64,000 nt of DNA from Salinicoccus sesuvii (GTDB lineage: Bacteria > Bacillota > Bacilli > Staphylococcales > Salinicoccaceae). Shown here piece by piece: positions 26,679-35,659 of the stretch; the first letter of the stretch is position 1, and the number at the start of each line of letters is the position of its first letter. The DNA is taken from contig NZ_JBHRWV010000004.1 in NCBI RefSeq assembly GCF_042648145.1, positions 124,001-188,000 of the forward strand, read 5' to 3'. A program made the translations under genes and the position numbers. The notes beneath the pieces are model-generated. The model did not search any database, was not told the origin of the DNA, and worked only from the letters and a program-made list of their open reading frames with translations.

Positions 26679-27260
26679 TTGAGTTTCAGTCTCTCCTACG
26701 CTGTTGATCGGTGGATGAACGGATTCAAAGGAAGGTGGTGCATCGCAGACGGATGGGCAATCGATTTGTTCCTGGAGAAGGAAACGAGGGTGCATAGTGA
26801 TATTGAAGTCATGGTTTTCCGTGATGATCAGAAGCTGTTGGAGAAACATTTCAGCGATTGGCACATCAGCAAAGTCGAAGATGGCAAGCTAGTGACATGG
26901 AAAGGTGAATATTTGAAAAAGCCCACTCACGAGTTGCATGCTACGCACAAAACAACTGAATGGAAAATCGAGATGCTTCTCAATGAGGAAGATGAAGAGA
27001 ATTGGGTGTTCAGAAGGGAGAAGCGAATCAGAAAGCCTCTAGCCGAAATCGTTCATCTCTCTCGCAGTGGCTTGCCCTACCTAAGTCTGGAAGTTGTCCT
27101 ACTGTATAAGGCAAAGTCGGTTAACAAAAAAGATATACATGATTTTAATAAAGCCGTTTGCGCTGTGAGTCATACGCAAAGAGCGTGGTTGCAGGATGCG
27201 CTCTATGTTCATCTGCCGAAGCACACTTGGTTGGAGCAGTTGGAGCGTTGCAACGATTAA
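26679..27260 (+). CDS. Aminoglycoside-adenylyltransferase-like nucleotidyltransferase
   Basis: 193 residues from the TTG at 26679, which has GGAGGTG 7 bases upstream; the GTG at 26664 would place the start inside that ribosome site. The block ADGWAIDLFLEKETRVHSDIEV matches small nucleotidyltransferases of the Aminoglyc_resit/LinA kind (read in pieces: DGWAIDLF, HSDIEV), where Asp/Glu residues hold Mg. These proteins can adenylylate antibiotics, but most chromosomal copies have unknown substrates. Third gene of a likely DUF402-cupin-transferase operon. Confidence 0.75.
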   Translation: MSFSLSYAVDRWMNGFKGRWCIADGWAIDLFLEKETRVHSDIEVMVFRDDQKLLEKHFSDWHISKVEDGKLVTWKGEYLKKPTHELHATHKTTEWKIEMLLNEEDEENWVFRREKRIRKPLAEIVHLSRSGLPYLSLEVVLLYKAKSVNKKDIHDFNKAVCAVSHTQRAWLQDALYVHLPKHTWLEQLERCND

Positions 27261-27333
27261 CTATAAAACCACTACTCTGTCTATCCATCGAGATGATGCA
27301 GATATCTCTCAAAAAGTACTGCAGATGCAGTTT

Positions 27334-27843
27334 CTATTCCATTTGTTTTCTGCCCACTTTCTCCAATGCTTTGACGAATGCATTTTTGCCAGCGATATAC
27401 GCCGCCATATCTTCTGGGAACCGGTCGGCAAGATCTGCTTTCAAATTGCCATATGACTCAGCTGCCGCCTTATTTGCTCTCAAGTAGTTACGTACAGCCA
27501 GGTGCCGGTTGATGTCTGTGCTGTTATTCATTCCGAAAACGTGCACATGATGTGTTCTTTTCGGGTTCCCTTTCCTGAAGTACCGCCTACCCGGTATACC
27601 ATACTCACCAAGTCCTCGATAGCCCAGTTCTTCCATCTGTCGATTAAAGGCATCGACCGCTTCTATCTCCTTCACGACTGGCATCATATCGATGATCGGT
27701 TTGGCTTTGAGTCCTGGTACTGAAGTACTGCCAATATGGTGGATATCGATAATCTCTCTACCGAAGATACCTCTAATTTTTTCTGCTTCCGCCTCGAACA
27801 TTCGAATCCATTCTGTACTATAATCCTGTACCTCCATTCTCAT
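27334..27843 (-). CDS. GrpB (UPF0157) family protein
   Basis: 169 residues from the ATG at 27843 with AAAGGAGG upstream; the frame is open to 27879 but without a start signal. Family blocks: IIDIHHIGSTSVPGLKAKPIIDMMPVV (in pieces HHIGSTSVPG, KPIIDMMPVV) and RKGNPKRTHHVHV. It has the nucleotidyltransferase-like fold seen in GrpB; the biochemical role is not established, with possible links to CoA kinase (CoaE fusions). Convergent with the previous gene. Confidence 0.9.
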   Translation of the reverse strand: MRMEVQDYSTEWIRMFEAEAEKIRGIFGREIIDIHHIGSTSVPGLKAKPIIDMMPVVKEIEAVDAFNRQMEELGYRGLGEYGIPGRRYFRKGNPKRTHHVHVFGMNNSTDINRHLAVRNYLRANKAAAESYGNLKADLADRFPEDMAAYIAGKNAFVKALEKVGRKQME

Positions 27844-28070
27844 AATGACGTACTCCTCCTTTACTTTTCTACGTATCATATTTCATCTTCTTCCTTATAG
27901 CATACCAGGAAAACTCTTACTAGAAAAAACGCACTTATCCCTTCTGCCCCAAGGGTTCTAAAATGAATTATCTTTCTATTAGGACTATATTCAAATGGGT
28001 TGAAATTTGTTACCTCTGCCCTTATCATGAATCAGCGGTATTCAAACGATTAATAAGGAGGGTTATTGAA

Positions 28071-28961
28071 ATGATAAAAAGAGGGCTTAAAAAAATCAAT
28101 TTTGAAAATATCAAAATACTTGTAACACCGAGAATTACGCTTCAGACACTGCTCAACATTGCAGCTGTCATCCTCGGGGCTTTCCTATTCTCGATCGGGG
28201 TCAATCAATTCATGATTCCAGGGAACCTTGGAGATGGTGGTGTGTCAGGTCTGGCCATCATCATACTGTATGCGTTCGATATTTCTCCAGCCATTTCCAC
28301 ACTTGTATTGAACGGCATCCTGCTCATCATCGGATTCAAGTTTCTGTCAAGACGCGGCATGTACTATACGATATTTGCCGTCATCATGATGTCTATATTC
28401 CTCGGCCTTACAGATACGCTAGTCATAGAAACGGACGAAATCATGCTCAATGTCATTTTCGGTGGCCTCTTCCTTGGTCTCGGTAATGGTCTCGTCATCC
28501 GTATTGGCGCAACTACGGCTGGATCGGCCATACTTGGACGAATCGTTCACAAATATACGGATATAAAAATTGCCAATGCCATCCTCGCTTTCGATCTTAT
28601 GGTCATCACCCTCGGTCTTACTGTACTGACAATCGAGCAAGTACTGTTGACGGTCGTAGCAATGTATATCAACGTCAAAGTCATGGACTTCATGATCGAA
28701 GGTATGAACCCAAAGAAAGCCATTACCATCGTCTCACAGCATCCTGAAGTCCTCGGTAAGCTGATCAATAGTGAAATCGGTCGCGGAGTGACGATGTTGA
28801 ACGGTAAGGGGTTCTATTCCAGAGAAGAAAACGACATCCTCTACGTCGTCATCAATAAATCCAGATTGACCCGACTGAAGCGTCTGATCAAAAAATATGA
28901 TGAGGATGCCTTTGTTGTCGTCAACGATGTGAACAGTGTCCTCGGTAACTCAGTGGGATAA
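28071..28961 (+). CDS. YitT family membrane protein
   Basis: 296 residues from the ATG at 28071 with AAGGAGGG 9 bases upstream; the open frame reaches back to 27963 but has no ribosome site. Five to six transmembrane segments lie in residues 25-200 (DUF161/YitT_membrane), including the block GNLGDGGVSGLAIII, and the C-terminal ~80 residues form the cytoplasmic DUF2179 domain (IGRGVTMLNGKGFYSREEND). Function of the family is not established. Single gene with a strong terminator. Confidence 0.9.
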   Translation: MIKRGLKKINFENIKILVTPRITLQTLLNIAAVILGAFLFSIGVNQFMIPGNLGDGGVSGLAIIILYAFDISPAISTLVLNGILLIIGFKFLSRRGMYYTIFAVIMMSIFLGLTDTLVIETDEIMLNVIFGGLFLGLGNGLVIRIGATTAGSAILGRIVHKYTDIKIANAILAFDLMVITLGLTVLTIEQVLLTVVAMYINVKVMDFMIEGMNPKKAITIVSQHPEVLGKLINSEIGRGVTMLNGKGFYSREENDILYVVINKSRLTRLKRLIKKYDEDAFVVVNDVNSVLGNSVG

Positions 28962-28979
28962 GTCCGTTCATTCACTTAC

Positions 28980-29012
28980 GTTCTGCCTCTTGCTTTGAGC
29001 AAGAGGCAGAAC
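28980..29012 (+). terminator. Terminator after yitT-like gene
   Basis: 15-bp stem GTTCTGCCTCTTGCT with complement, three-base loop, then T5. Confidence 0.92.
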
Positions 29013-29093
29013 TTTTTATATCTCTAAGCATAAATCGGGCAGATCCGTTTGCACCGTGTTAATATGATCGTATTAATCCCTGGAGGGATATAC

Positions 29094-29729
29094 ATGAAAA
29101 TTGGAATCATTGGTGCAACAGGTCAGGCAGGTAATCTTATTCTAAAGGAAGCAGTAGATCGCAGACATGAAGTTACCGCAATCGTAAGGGACGCCTCAAA
29201 ACTTCAGGCAACGGATGTCAATGTTGTCGAAAAATCTATCTACGATTTATCATCACAGGATTTGGATGCACTTGATGTTGTCGTCAATGCTTTTGGTGCC
29301 CCAATTGGAGAAGAGCAATCCCACGTTGATGCAGGACATGCTTTGATCGAAGCGCTTAAAGGTACAGATACAAAAGCAGTTATCGTCGGCGGTGCGGGCA
29401 GCTTGTTCGTTGATGAAGAGAAGACTCTCAGAGTTGCTGATACAGAGGATTTCCCAGAAGCTTTCATACCGACAGCGACTGGGCAAGACCGCAATCTGAA
29501 GGAACTTCAGGAAACGTCTGATATCACATGGACCTTCATCAGCCCTTCAGCTGATTTTGATGCCGAAGGTAAAAGAACGGGTAGTTATGAAAGTGGTAAA
29601 GATCATCTTCTTATAAATTCCGAAGGTGAAAGTTATATCAGCTACGCCGACTACGCGATTGCGGTATTGGATGAAATTGAAAATCCAAAACACGTCAACG
29701 AAAGATTCACTGTTGTCGGAGAAAAATAG
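29094..29729 (+). CDS. NAD(P)-binding oxidoreductase (atypical SDR, YwnB-like)
   Basis: 211 residues from the ATG at 29094, with TGGAGGG 8 bases upstream. The N-terminal IGIIGATGQAGNLI is the Rossmann GxxGxxG of the NAD(P)H-binding (PF13460) group, followed by VTAIVRDASKL, where Arg favours NADPH. Other blocks are GGAGSLF and WTFISPSADF. Family members include flavin reductases and redox sensors. Single gene between two terminators. Confidence 0.87.
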   Translation: MKIGIIGATGQAGNLILKEAVDRRHEVTAIVRDASKLQATDVNVVEKSIYDLSSQDLDALDVVVNAFGAPIGEEQSHVDAGHALIEALKGTDTKAVIVGGAGSLFVDEEKTLRVADTEDFPEAFIPTATGQDRNLKELQETSDITWTFISPSADFDAEGKRTGSYESGKDHLLINSEGESYISYADYAIAVLDEIENPKHVNERFTVVGEK

Positions 29730-29774
29730 TAACGCCACCAGGCGATCGCCTCTATTGGATATTTAAAACTATAT

Positions 29775-29813
29775 AAAAAACTGGCCACGATATCAAATCG
29801 CGGCCAGTTTTTT
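29775..29813. terminator. Bidirectional terminator
   Basis: Stem AAAAAACTGGCC-a-CGAT with ATCG-c-GGCCAGTTTTTT, between convergent oxidoreductase genes. Confidence 0.9.
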
Positions 29814-29834
29814 TATTCAAGTGAGTATCGGGCA

Positions 29835-30620
29835 CTATATCTCGATATCCCAGTTTTCCTTTTCCTCTTTGCGCATATTCTCTGCTGTATCCTCGGGATA
29901 TGCGGTGCGGAACTTATGGTGATCCATTGGAATGATTTCAACCATCTTATCGATCATCAGCTGAGGGTCATTTTGCTGATCGAGTCCCTGCTCACTCTCT
30001 TTTAGATTCTCGATGGAAGTATGGTGTTTCTCGGGATTGAACCACTCCCATTTTTCTTCTACTGCACGTTTGTTGAATCCAGTCTCGAATGGACCTGGAT
30101 TGATAGTAGCCACTTGTACATTGAATTCTTCCATCTCTTGTCTCATCGATTTGGCAATGGCCTCAAGTGCGTGCTTGGAAGACGCATAAAGTCCCTTGTA
30201 AGCCGCAGCCATAGTTCCCGCCATGGAAGACATGAAAATGATTTTCCCCTGTTTCCTTTCGACAAACTGTCTAGCTGCGATACGTGCAGTTTCAAGCGTG
30301 CTGAAAACGTTCACTTCGAACAGCTGGCGCAGTGCCGACATCGGGACTTCCCATATCGGGCCCCCTTCATTGACTGCTGCATCCGCAACAAATACATCAT
30401 ACTCGTATCGCTTCATGCGCTCACGGTCATCCGGATTTGTAATATCCATTTTGAAGATCTCGATCTCTACACCAGCCGCTTCTGCTGCCTCCATTAATCC
30501 CGTCTTCTGCGGATGGTTCTCTACAGAAGCAATCACTTTATGACCATTCTTGGCAAGTCCAATTGCTGTACCTTTCGCCAGTCCGGAACCAGCGCCCGTA
30601 ATCATAATCGTCTTACTCAT
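29835..30620 (-). CDS. Short-chain dehydrogenase/reductase
   Basis: 261 residues. TGAGSGLAKG (8-17) binds the cofactor, and the catalytic S132 (FMSSMAG), Y145 and K149 (LYASSKH) are in place. The usual NNAG is replaced by ADAAV at 79-83, which is atypical but keeps an Ala-rich turn. The C-terminal third, with a cluster of charged residues, is longer than in the minimal SDR. Substrate unknown. It is 84 bases downstream of no gene: the OxlT-like carrier starting at 31973 is upstream on the same strand and may be cotranscribed. Confidence 0.85.
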   Translation of the reverse strand: MSKTIMITGAGSGLAKGTAIGLAKNGHKVIASVENHPQKTGLMEAAEAAGVEIEIFKMDITNPDDRERMKRYEYDVFVADAAVNEGGPIWEVPMSALRQLFEVNVFSTLETARIAARQFVERKQGKIIFMSSMAGTMAAAYKGLYASSKHALEAIAKSMRQEMEEFNVQVATINPGPFETGFNKRAVEEKWEWFNPEKHHTSIENLKESEQGLDQQNDPQLMIDKMVEIIPMDHHKFRTAYPEDTAENMRKEEKENWDIEI

Positions 30621-30704
30621 TTTATAGCTGTCTCCTTTATCGTTAATGATAATCTACTCTTCCCGTCTCAGATTCTCATAAACGTCGAAGGCTACAGCAT
30701 GCAG

Positions 30705-31973
30705 TCAGCTGGTGACGAGTGTCTTCTCTTGCTCCATTGCTTCACTTGACAACTCCACTTTTCCAGGTTTAACAACAAATATACTGATCAACATTGCGAC
30801 ACCAAAGAGTGCCATGATGACAAACAGCAGGACGTTATAGGATCCTGTCTGATCAAGCACGAATGTCGCAAGCTGGTTGCCAGTCAGTCCGGCAATCGCC
30901 CAAGCGGATAGTGCCAGACCATGAACAGTCGAAATGGCATGGAGTCCGAAACGGTCTGCAAGCAGGGGTGGCAAGGAGGAAAATCCCCCACCGTAACCTG
31001 CGTTTACGATGCACAAAAGGGCAATGATGAGGAATGTCATGAGTGCACCGTTACCATCCAGTAGCAGTGGCAACAGAATCGCTGTGATGGATAACAAAAA
31101 GATGAGCTTGTAAATTGCGTTGCGATCTTTTAACTGATCACCGAGTGCCGAGAACATAAGTCTGCCACCTGCATTGAAAATGGCAGTCAGCGAACTGACC
31201 AAACCGACTGCACCGAATCCGATGAACACTAGTATGCCCTTCTCTTGTGAGATTAAGGCGAGCCCACACGTAATATTCAAGTAGAACATCAGCCAGATGC
31301 CAATGAATGTTCTATTTTTTAGTACTTCTATGTAGTTGAACTTTTGGCCCTGTACAACAGCTTCAGTATAGCCTGCTGGTTTTTGGATCAATAGATGTCC
31401 AATTACCATCATCACCATATAGATGCCTGCCAGTATATAAAACATGATATAGATATTCTCAGGGCTAATAAGCACTCCTTCAGAGTCCCTGGCCCCAAGG
31501 AGTTTACCAATCAGCGGACTTGCGATTACTTTCGCCAAACCGAATCCAAGAACTGCAAGACCTGTCGCAAGACCTTTTTGTTCCTTGAACCAAAGCATCA
31601 ATGTCTTTACTGGTGTCAGATAACCGATACCGAGACCAACGCCCATAATGACACCGTAGGATATATATACGCCGACCAACGACTGTTGGACGATGGAGAA
31701 TCCTGTACCTGCCATGCCAGAAACAAAAAATACTGCCGCAAGCAATGATGATTTCTGAATATCCCTCTCTACAAATTTACCACCAAAAGCAGCAGACATA
31801 CCAAGGACAAAGATGGCGATACTGAATGCCCATTCCACATCCCCGACATCCTGGCCCATGTAGGCGGCGATATCACCTTTAAAGAGTGACCAGCAATAGA
31901 CTGTTCCGATACTGCAGTGAATCAGTAGCGCAGGAAGCACAGCACGCATCCACTTGTTTTCAAACCTGTTCAT
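30705..31973 (-). CDS. OxlT-like MFS transporter (oxalate:formate antiporter family)
   Basis: 422 residues with 12 predicted membrane helices. The first helix LLIHCSIGTVYCWSLFKG and the block GIGYLTPVKTLMLWFKEQKGLATGLAVLGFG (in pieces IGYLTPV, KGLATGLAV) are typical of the OxlT/YhjX group, which moves small mono- and dicarboxylates. GGAGG upstream of the ATG. It lies 85 bases before the SDR gene on the same strand, so import and oxidation of a small acid is possible but not shown. Confidence 0.87.
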   Translation of the reverse strand: MNRFENKWMRAVLPALLIHCSIGTVYCWSLFKGDIAAYMGQDVGDVEWAFSIAIFVLGMSAAFGGKFVERDIQKSSLLAAVFFVSGMAGTGFSIVQQSLVGVYISYGVIMGVGLGIGYLTPVKTLMLWFKEQKGLATGLAVLGFGLAKVIASPLIGKLLGARDSEGVLISPENIYIMFYILAGIYMVMMVIGHLLIQKPAGYTEAVVQGQKFNYIEVLKNRTFIGIWLMFYLNITCGLALISQEKGILVFIGFGAVGLVSSLTAIFNAGGRLMFSALGDQLKDRNAIYKLIFLLSITAILLPLLLDGNGALMTFLIIALLCIVNAGYGGGFSSLPPLLADRFGLHAISTVHGLALSAWAIAGLTGNQLATFVLDQTGSYNVLLFVIMALFGVAMLISIFVVKPGKVELSSEAMEQEKTLVTS

Positions 31974-32196
31974 AAAATAAATCCTCCACTTCTAATCCTT
32001 AAAATACGAACGATAAATAGAATAATAACATAAATGTACGTTAGTAAAACATTTATATTATATTTATTATATTTTATATCCATTATAGTTCTATTATACG
32101 AATTTTAATTATTTTTCAGATTATTCCTTAATTTAACAGTTTAAACATTCAATTACGGGTAAAGAGGAAGTGGATCAAATTTGAAAGGATGAGTAG

Positions 32197-32970
32197 ATGA
32201 ATAAAGTTGCAGTCGTTACAGGCTCCGGTGCCGGTCTTGGTAAGGGTATCGCGTTACAGCTCGCAAAGGATGGATTCAAAGTCGTCCTGCAGGACATTAA
32301 TCAAGATACGTTGAAATCGACCGAGGAAGAATTTAAAAACGATGGGTACGAGGTTACATCCATAGCTGGAGATGTATCAAAACGCGATAGTCATACCGAA
32401 TTCGTTAAAGCAGCAGTCGATCACTTTGGTCAGCTTGATGTATACGTCAATAACGCAGGGATAGATATCGTCGCCCCATTCATTGAAACGACGGAAGAAC
32501 AGATGAATAAGATTTTTGCCATCAACGTCAATGGTGTCATGTTCGGCACACAAGCCGCTGCCAGACAATTCATGGATCAGGGCACCAAAGGTAAAGTTCT
32601 GAATGCCTGCAGTATCGCAGGGCATGAATCCTACGAAATGCTCGGTGCCTACTCTGCAACCAAGCATGCGGTGAAATCTCTGACACACTCCGCTTCTAAG
32701 GAATTTGCAAAAGAGAATATTACAGTAAATGCCTATTGTCCAGGTGTTGCGAAGACCGAAATGTGGGATCGCATCGATGCAGAGATGGTCAGATACAATG
32801 ACGATATGGAACCTGGAGATGCATTTGAGGAATTCTCCAGTGCCATCTCGCTCGGCCGATACCAGGAGCCGCAAGATGTTGCCAACCTCGTTAGTTTCCT
32901 TGCATCGGATCAAGCAGACTACATTACAGGTCAGGCGATTGTCACAGACGGCGGACTGGTATATAGGTAG
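32197..32970 (+). CDS. butA: Diacetyl/acetoin reductase
   Basis: 257 residues. Reduces diacetyl to acetoin and acetoin to 2,3-butanediol with NADH. TGSGAGLGKG (8-17), acidic residue D33 after the second strand (NAD preference), NNAG 85-88, and S139, Y152, K156. The active-site run NACSIAGHESYEMLGAYSATKHAV (in pieces CSIAGHES, YSATKHAV) is characteristic of the (S)-acetoin-forming group, and length is standard. GAAAGGATGAG upstream of the ATG. Single gene with terminator. Confidence 0.87.
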   Translation: MNKVAVVTGSGAGLGKGIALQLAKDGFKVVLQDINQDTLKSTEEEFKNDGYEVTSIAGDVSKRDSHTEFVKAAVDHFGQLDVYVNNAGIDIVAPFIETTEEQMNKIFAINVNGVMFGTQAAARQFMDQGTKGKVLNACSIAGHESYEMLGAYSATKHAVKSLTHSASKEFAKENITVNAYCPGVAKTEMWDRIDAEMVRYNDDMEPGDAFEEFSSAISLGRYQEPQDVANLVSFLASDQADYITGQAIVTDGGLVYR

Positions 32971-33008
32971 AATGCAAAAGTATTGGCATCTAATCATACG
33001 TTTTCCTA

Positions 33009-33041
33009 CTGCTGGTTTGGAGATACTCTCCACTCCAGCAG
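33009..33041 (+). terminator. Terminator after butA
   Basis: Two-part stem CTGCTGG/CCAGCAG with inner GGAG/CTCC, then T5. Confidence 0.85.
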
Positions 33042-33131
33042 TTTTTAATATAATTCACTAATCCACACGAAATCCAAGGAATAATTGTATCTACTTCTAG
33101 TAAAATAAGTATCATTCGTAAGATTTCTGCA

Positions 33132-33160
33132 TTCAATAGAACATATGTTCGTGTTATAAT
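33132..33160 (+). promoter_or_regulatory. Promoter of the SOS-controlled gene
   Basis: Perfect -10 TATAAT at 33155-33160 with a weak -35 (TTCAAT) 17 bases before it. The LexA box lies in the spacer, where bound repressor would exclude RNA polymerase. Confidence 0.7.
33139..33150 (+). promoter_or_regulatory. SOS (LexA/DinR) box
   Basis: GAACATATGTTC is a perfect palindrome that fits the Bacillota DinR box (CGAACRNRYGTTCG) at all positions except the first base. It lies between -35 and -10 of the promoter for the gene at 33259. Confidence 0.8.
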
Positions 33161-33232
33161 GTGAATACGTTCGGGTGACACTTGAACATGGGAGAGTGAA
33201 GCACTTTGCGGAGCAGGACACTGTAGCCTAAC

Positions 33233-33251
33233 CCTCCTATGATATTGGAGG
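33233..33251 (+). promoter_or_regulatory. Hairpin over the ribosome binding site
   Basis: CCTCC at 33233-33237 can pair with the GGAGG ribosome site at 33247-33251, nine-base loop. This may reduce translation of the SOS-controlled gene until something opens the stem. Confidence 0.45.
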
Positions 33252-33258
33252 TCAGATT

Positions 33259-34014
33259 ATGTTCTATAACCTGCTTTACTTCAACGAAAATCTGTATGAT
33301 ACCTACTATGCATTTGCCAGCGCTGGCCAGGCCGTGGAATTCAAGGAGATTGAATCGCAGACGGATAAAGGCGCACAACTGGGATTTGACAGCACACAAT
33401 TTGGATTAGGAAAGTCCTCTGTCATAAAGGGTGAAATTATAAATAACGCCCCTTCCAAACTGATCAGCTTGGAGAAGAGCCTCACACACCATGACTATTT
33501 TGTCGATTTTGAAATGGGAGATCCGTATAAGCAGATCGAAGATCTAAGCAGAAGAATGATCTTTCGCGCGACCCTACCGCTCAAGATACACGAAGCTTTT
33601 GATATGTATGAAGTCAAACAACTGATGCAGACTCAGCTGATCGATGCAGGCCTGATGGGGCTAGATTCTGACGATGCCGATCTTTTCAACATGGTATTCG
33701 ACTTCGATAAGGTGAAGTTGCCAGTCTACAATAATGATCTGGAAACACTCATATTCAGTAAAATCCATAAGGATTGCATAATGGTCGAAGAAAATGAACT
33801 GGATGAACTGAAAGAAGACAATATCGTGCTCGCTAAAGTGAAAAGGACTTATGATAGTCCGGTCACTTTATTTGATCCTCTTAAGGATTTTATAAATCTC
33901 GACAGCAATGCACGAAGAATAATTGAAAATGGTGTCGGCAGCCATAAACAACTTCAATCCATTGTCATGCCGATGGATGCGATAGAAGTGGAAATCATCG
34001 CAATCTACAGCTAA
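33259..34014 (+). CDS. Unknown SOS-controlled protein (DUF6414-like pattern)
   Basis: 251 residues, no membrane segment or signal. The opening YNLLYFNENLYDTYYAFASAG and the following beta-strand/turn pattern recall DUF6414-type proteins, but this is a weak match and no catalytic residue is evident. A conserved-looking FDFDKVKLPVYN lies near 150. It has a GGAGGT site 7 bases from the ATG, a ~95-base leader with a hairpin over that site, and a LexA box in the promoter, so it should be induced by DNA damage. Terminator directly after. Possible roles include checkpoint or phage-response functions; none is shown. Confidence 0.75.
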   Translation: MFYNLLYFNENLYDTYYAFASAGQAVEFKEIESQTDKGAQLGFDSTQFGLGKSSVIKGEIINNAPSKLISLEKSLTHHDYFVDFEMGDPYKQIEDLSRRMIFRATLPLKIHEAFDMYEVKQLMQTQLIDAGLMGLDSDDADLFNMVFDFDKVKLPVYNNDLETLIFSKIHKDCIMVEENELDELKEDNIVLAKVKRTYDSPVTLFDPLKDFINLDSNARRIIENGVGSHKQLQSIVMPMDAIEVEIIAIYS

Positions 34015-34017
34015 AAA

Positions 34018-34039
34018 CTCCCGACGCTAGCGTCGGGAG
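34018..34039. terminator. Terminator hairpin
   Basis: 11-bp inverted repeat CTCCCGACGCT/AGCGTCGGGAG with almost no loop, flanked by A and T tracts, between convergent genes. Confidence 0.75.
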
Positions 34040-34053
34040 CTTAATCGTTCTTA

Positions 34054-34938
34054 TTATATTCTATCGTCTCTTCTGTTATTTCCTGTCGTTTCGTCAATAT
34101 CAACGTCTTCACGACGGACATCTTCAGAGACGTGTTCTTTATCCTGAACTCTTTCTTTATTGACGACGACTTCTTCAGAAACGACGCTCTCTTTATCTAC
34201 ATTGACTTTCTCTTCATGAACCGGCACTCTGATTGATTCATCGCCTTCGATGAAAGCAGAATCGTCAGTTGGCCGCTTATCATCGACCGGGCGTCTTTCC
34301 ACAGTTACTTCATCGCGTTCTACTGGCACATCAAATTCCTGATGGTCAGTTTCGACGTGCTTATCAATATTGACTTCGCCTGTTTTGACGTTTTCTTTAT
34401 CAACATTAAGCCGCTCTTCACGCAATTCTAATGTTTCATCGTCCGTTGTGGTGTTGCGATTCCGATCCGTTGCAGCATAAGCGCCAGTTGTTCCTGCAGC
34501 TGCTCCTTCAGACACACCAGTCGCATCGCCAAATGAATTGTCAACGACATCTCTGTCACGGTTAGTGGCAGCCAAGTCATCAGTCGTTCTCGCTCTTGTA
34601 CCTTCTGGGGCGTCAGTAACTTCGCCATTTACATAAAGTACAATTTTATTTTCGTTCAGTGCTTGTCTGAACTCCTCTTCTTCTCCTGGCGTCATGTTGG
34701 AATCATTGACAGGTTGATTACGTGTATCTTCTCCTGTAAAGAAGGAAACGACCTTATCCCATGGGCTACCCTCGGAACTCTTGATGTTCACATCTGAATA
34801 ATCCCCGAATGCGCCGCCCATGTCCAAGTCACGATTCGCTACGATTGTAATACTGCTTTCACTCACGCCCTGCGCTTTTAGCTGATCTACTCTGTCTCTG
34901 ACTTCTCTTTCGTCGATAAATGTTTCCATTTTTCTCAT
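34054..34938 (-). CDS. General-stress protein with DUF2382 (YsnF/AvaK) domain
   Basis: 294 residues, ATG with GGAGG 7 bases upstream. The N-terminal ~110 residues form the general-stress (GSP17M/YflT) domain, starting ETFIDEREVRDRVDQLKAQG. The C-terminal half (about 155-290) is DUF2382: repeated, charged blocks such as LREERLNVDKE, VPVERDEVTVERRPV and VPVHEEKVNVDKE. Between them is a Thr/Asp/Ala-rich linker. Such proteins are sigma-B-dependent stress proteins in relatives; I could not identify a convincing sigma-B promoter here. Function not established. Confidence 0.85.
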   Translation of the reverse strand: MRKMETFIDEREVRDRVDQLKAQGVSESSITIVANRDLDMGGAFGDYSDVNIKSSEGSPWDKVVSFFTGEDTRNQPVNDSNMTPGEEEEFRQALNENKIVLYVNGEVTDAPEGTRARTTDDLAATNRDRDVVDNSFGDATGVSEGAAAGTTGAYAATDRNRNTTTDDETLELREERLNVDKENVKTGEVNIDKHVETDHQEFDVPVERDEVTVERRPVDDKRPTDDSAFIEGDESIRVPVHEEKVNVDKESVVSEEVVVNKERVQDKEHVSEDVRREDVDIDETTGNNRRDDRI

Positions 34939-35330
34939 GATTAGTCCTCCAATTATCAGATTCTGCTGATCGTTTTTTTAGTCTACCGGATTAGAATATC
35001 TTTATTCCAACCTGTCGGTTAGTTGATATTTACCCTTGTTACACACCGACAAACATATGCAGATATCATCTTTGATAACAGGAACGTACCCGTGTCTTTA
35101 CATAATCATAAAAAGAGGGCCAAAAGCCATACAAGCTATAAGCGATAACAATAGCAGGATTGGAATCAAAGCAACGACTATAGTAAATATGTCCAAGTAA
35201 GTGCATAGTCATAAAGCGTCAAGCATAATACTATATAAATTGGAAAAGAAACACGTATCAATATTCTCATAATATAGAACAAACTGTTGATACTATGGAG
35301 AATTATATGGCAGCTTCGGGATCAATACTA
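34939..35330. other. Intergenic gap with a possible tiny hydrophobic ORF
   Basis: No clear gene. It should hold the promoter of the stress protein. On the minus strand 35098-35196 encodes a 32-residue hydrophobic peptide from a TTG (LDIFTIVVALIPILL...), but no ribosome site precedes it, so it may be a remnant of a small membrane protein or chance. Confidence 0.3.
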
Positions 35331-35366
35331 AGACACCTGCGTCTGTCAAAGCAGACGCAGGTGTCT
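35331..35366. terminator. Terminator hairpin
   Basis: Perfect 15-bp stem AGACACCTGCGTCTG with complement, six-base loop, downstream of the 72-aa membrane protein gene. Confidence 0.75.
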
Positions 35367-35440
35367 CATTTCATTAGTGAATAGTAGAGGACTTGATTTT
35401 ACAATAAATCAACGGACAATCGGTTACTTGGATTCTCCGG

Positions 35441-35659
35441 CTATTTTCTTCGTTGCTTATATGACTTGTTGAAAAAGTCATACTTGAGTATATTGTCGAA
35501 CAAAATTCTGATCAGTAGCACTGGCAGTATGATAATGAGTGGTATGAAGACGAGGTTCACTGAAGAAATCCATTCATAGAGTACAGTCCGGATGAGTGTA
35601 AATGAAATAATCACCCATATCAGTCCAAGAAGTATGGACGTTTTATTAATTTCACGCAC
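35441..35659 (-). CDS. Small two-helix membrane protein (repeat family)
   Basis: 72 residues from a GTG with AAGGAGG upstream. Two hydrophobic segments (about 8-27 and 35-54) flanked by the motifs NKTSILLGLIW at the start and KYDFFNKSYK at the end. Both motifs recur twice in the neighbour at 35782, so this is the single-copy form of the same module. The family is not recognised. Likely a small inner-membrane protein with both ends in the cytoplasm. Confidence 0.7.
   Translation of the reverse strand: MREINKTSILLGLIWVIISFTLIRTVLYEWISSVNLVFIPLIIILPVLLIRILFDNILKYDFFNKSYKQRRK

Noticed and set aside
32111..32125. CodY-like box (ATTTTTCAGATTATT) upstream of butA
   Set aside because: Three mismatches to the consensus AATTTTCWGAAAATT in very AT-rich DNA; expected by chance.
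34939..35060. Sigma-B promoter for the DUF2382 stress gene
   Set aside because: No GTTT-N14-GGGTAT pattern with correct spacing was found; only loose GGGTA matches.
35098..35196. 32-aa hydrophobic minus-strand ORF
   Set aside because: No ribosome site and no homologue known to me; kept only as a note in the intergenic entry.
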